Assembly (NCBI GenBank): GCA_016867695.1
Contig: VGIY01000129.1
Location: forward strand, 1-7,337
DNA: 7,337 nucleotides
Direction of reading: 5' to 3'
DNA from: Candidatus Eiseniibacteriota bacterium
GTDB lineage: Bacteria; Eisenbacteria; RBG-16-71-46; CAIMUX01; WJJG01
The position numbers and the translations under genes were made by a program. Below, piece by piece: positions 7,160 to 7,337 of the stretch (positions are counted from its first letter, which is position 1; every line of letters begins with the position of its first letter). The notes beneath the pieces were generated by a model. The model was not told where the DNA came from. It saw only the letters and a program-made list of their open reading frames with translations, and ran no database searches.

Positions 7160-7192
7160 CCGTCGCCTTGCGGCTTCCTGGCGCGGCGACGG
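7160..7192. promoter_or_regulatory. Inverted repeat overlapping the plus-strand promoter region
   Basis: Eight-base arms CCGTCGCC (7160-7167) and GGCGACGG (7185-7192) are perfectly complementary and 17 bases apart. The arms are centred about 18 bases apart each side of the expected -35 position of the promoter whose -10 box is at 7198-7203. This is where a dimeric regulator could bind, but the arm spacing of about 25 bases centre to centre is not a whole number of helical turns. Confidence 0.3.
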
Positions 7193-7203
7193 AGCCCTAC
7201 AAT
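7175..7203 (+). promoter_or_regulatory. Predicted promoter of the exonuclease-like gene
   Basis: TACAAT at 7198-7203 matches the -10 consensus in five of six bases and stands out in a region with almost no A or T. The best -35 at 17-base spacing is the weak TTCCTG (7175-7180). Transcription would start near 7210, leaving a leader of about 75 bases before the ATG at 7285. Confidence 0.5.
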
Positions 7204-7212
7204 GGGCCTCGT

Positions 7213-7268
7213 CGCGCCGGCGCTATCGAGCGCGCCGGCGCGCAGTGTCGGGCCGGAACGCCGGCCCG
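7213..7268 (+). promoter_or_regulatory. Two tandem GC-rich hairpins in the leader of the exonuclease-like gene
   Basis: The first hairpin pairs 7213-7223 with 7232-7242 (11 bp, 8-base loop); both arms contain the self-complementary decamer GCGCCGGCGC, so the arms are direct as well as inverted repeats. The second pairs 7249-7256 with 7261-7268 (8 bp, AACG loop). It ends three bases before AAGGAGG, the ribosome site of the next gene. Together they fill most of the predicted leader and may control translation, mRNA stability or initiation. Confidence 0.5.
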
Positions 7269-7284
7269 GGCAAGGAGGAATCGG

Positions 7285-7337
7285 ATGGAGCTGGCGGCCG
7301 CGGCGATCCCCGAGGCGATTTTCACCGTCGTCGACGT
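7285..7337 (+). CDS. N-terminus of a probable DEDD-family (DnaQ-like) exonuclease (partial, runs off the right edge)
   Basis: The ATG at 7285 follows AAGGAGG by six bases and opens a frame to the window edge encoding MELAAAAIPEAIFTVVDV. The IFTVVDV segment matches the start of the Exo I motif in DnaQ/RNase T-type 3'-5' exonuclease domains, where the usual continuation is ETTG and the Asp is a catalytic metal ligand. That domain occurs in DNA polymerase III epsilon subunits, DinG-like helicases and stand-alone nucleases. Only 18 residues are visible and the catalytic Glu would lie just past the edge, so the family call is an inference; the gene start itself is well supported. Confidence 0.6.
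   Translation, partial: MELAAAAIPEAIFTVVD

Larger units (their letters stand above)
6959..7284. other. Divergent intergenic region between the lipoprotein gene and the exonuclease-like gene
   Basis: These 326 bases hold the start regions of two divergent genes. The left half (to about 7080) is almost pure G+C and consists largely of overlapping palindromes. The right half has inverted repeats at 7109-7132 (7-base arms GATCCCG and CGGGATC, loop 10) and 7160-7192, then the plus-strand promoter and leader hairpins. I found no clear promoter for the minus-strand lipoprotein gene and no open frame with coding character. Confidence 0.6.

Overview
The window is very GC-rich DNA with strong third-position GC bias. 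It comes from a Gram-negative-type bacterium: it has a lipobox lipoprotein, a membrane histidine kinase with a sigma-54 activator partner, and an acyl-CoA-dehydrogenase-type electron transfer flavoprotein (ETF). No marker fixes the phylum. The overall look would fit an uncultivated high-GC lineage of the Eisenbacteria or deltaproteobacterial kind, but that is only an impression.

All genes but one lie on the minus strand, so in transcription order they read from right to left. At the far right (7285 to the edge) a plus-strand gene begins whose first 18 residues look like a DEDD-family (DnaQ-like) exonuclease. A 326-bp divergent intergenic region full of perfect GC-only palindromes (6959-7284) separates it from a minus-strand lipoprotein of unknown function (6958-6080). 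A 260-bp leader region with a good sigma-70-like promoter (6038-6009) precedes etfB (5819-5037), a decamer tandem repeat, etfA (4982-4017) and a TIM-barrel protein of the sugar isomerase/AP-endonuclease-2 superfamily (3959-2976). These three probably form one operon. A 127-bp gap with large stem-loops leads to a two-component pair: a histidine kinase (2848-1472) overlapping by ATGA a sigma-54-dependent response regulator (1475-96). The N-terminus of an exported protein (63 to the edge) follows 32 bp later.

EtfB and EtfA should form the FAD/AMP heterodimer that collects electrons from acyl-CoA-type dehydrogenases and passes them to ETF-quinone oxidoreductase. Neither a dehydrogenase nor the oxidoreductase is encoded here. 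The kinase senses a periplasmic cue through a Cache-like domain and should phosphorylate the regulator, whose intact GAFTGA loop predicts activation of sigma-54 promoters. No convincing sigma-54 promoter is visible in the window.

The most unusual item is the TIM-barrel protein. It keeps seven of the nine metal-site positions expected for its fold, but both conserved glutamates are replaced (Arg207 and Gln302), and it carries a roughly 60-residue low-complexity tail. Other points of note are the decamer repeat that places stop codons in all three frames between etfB and etfA, a 32-bp perfect palindrome, and the use of TTG starts with strong Shine-Dalgarno sequences in three of five complete genes.
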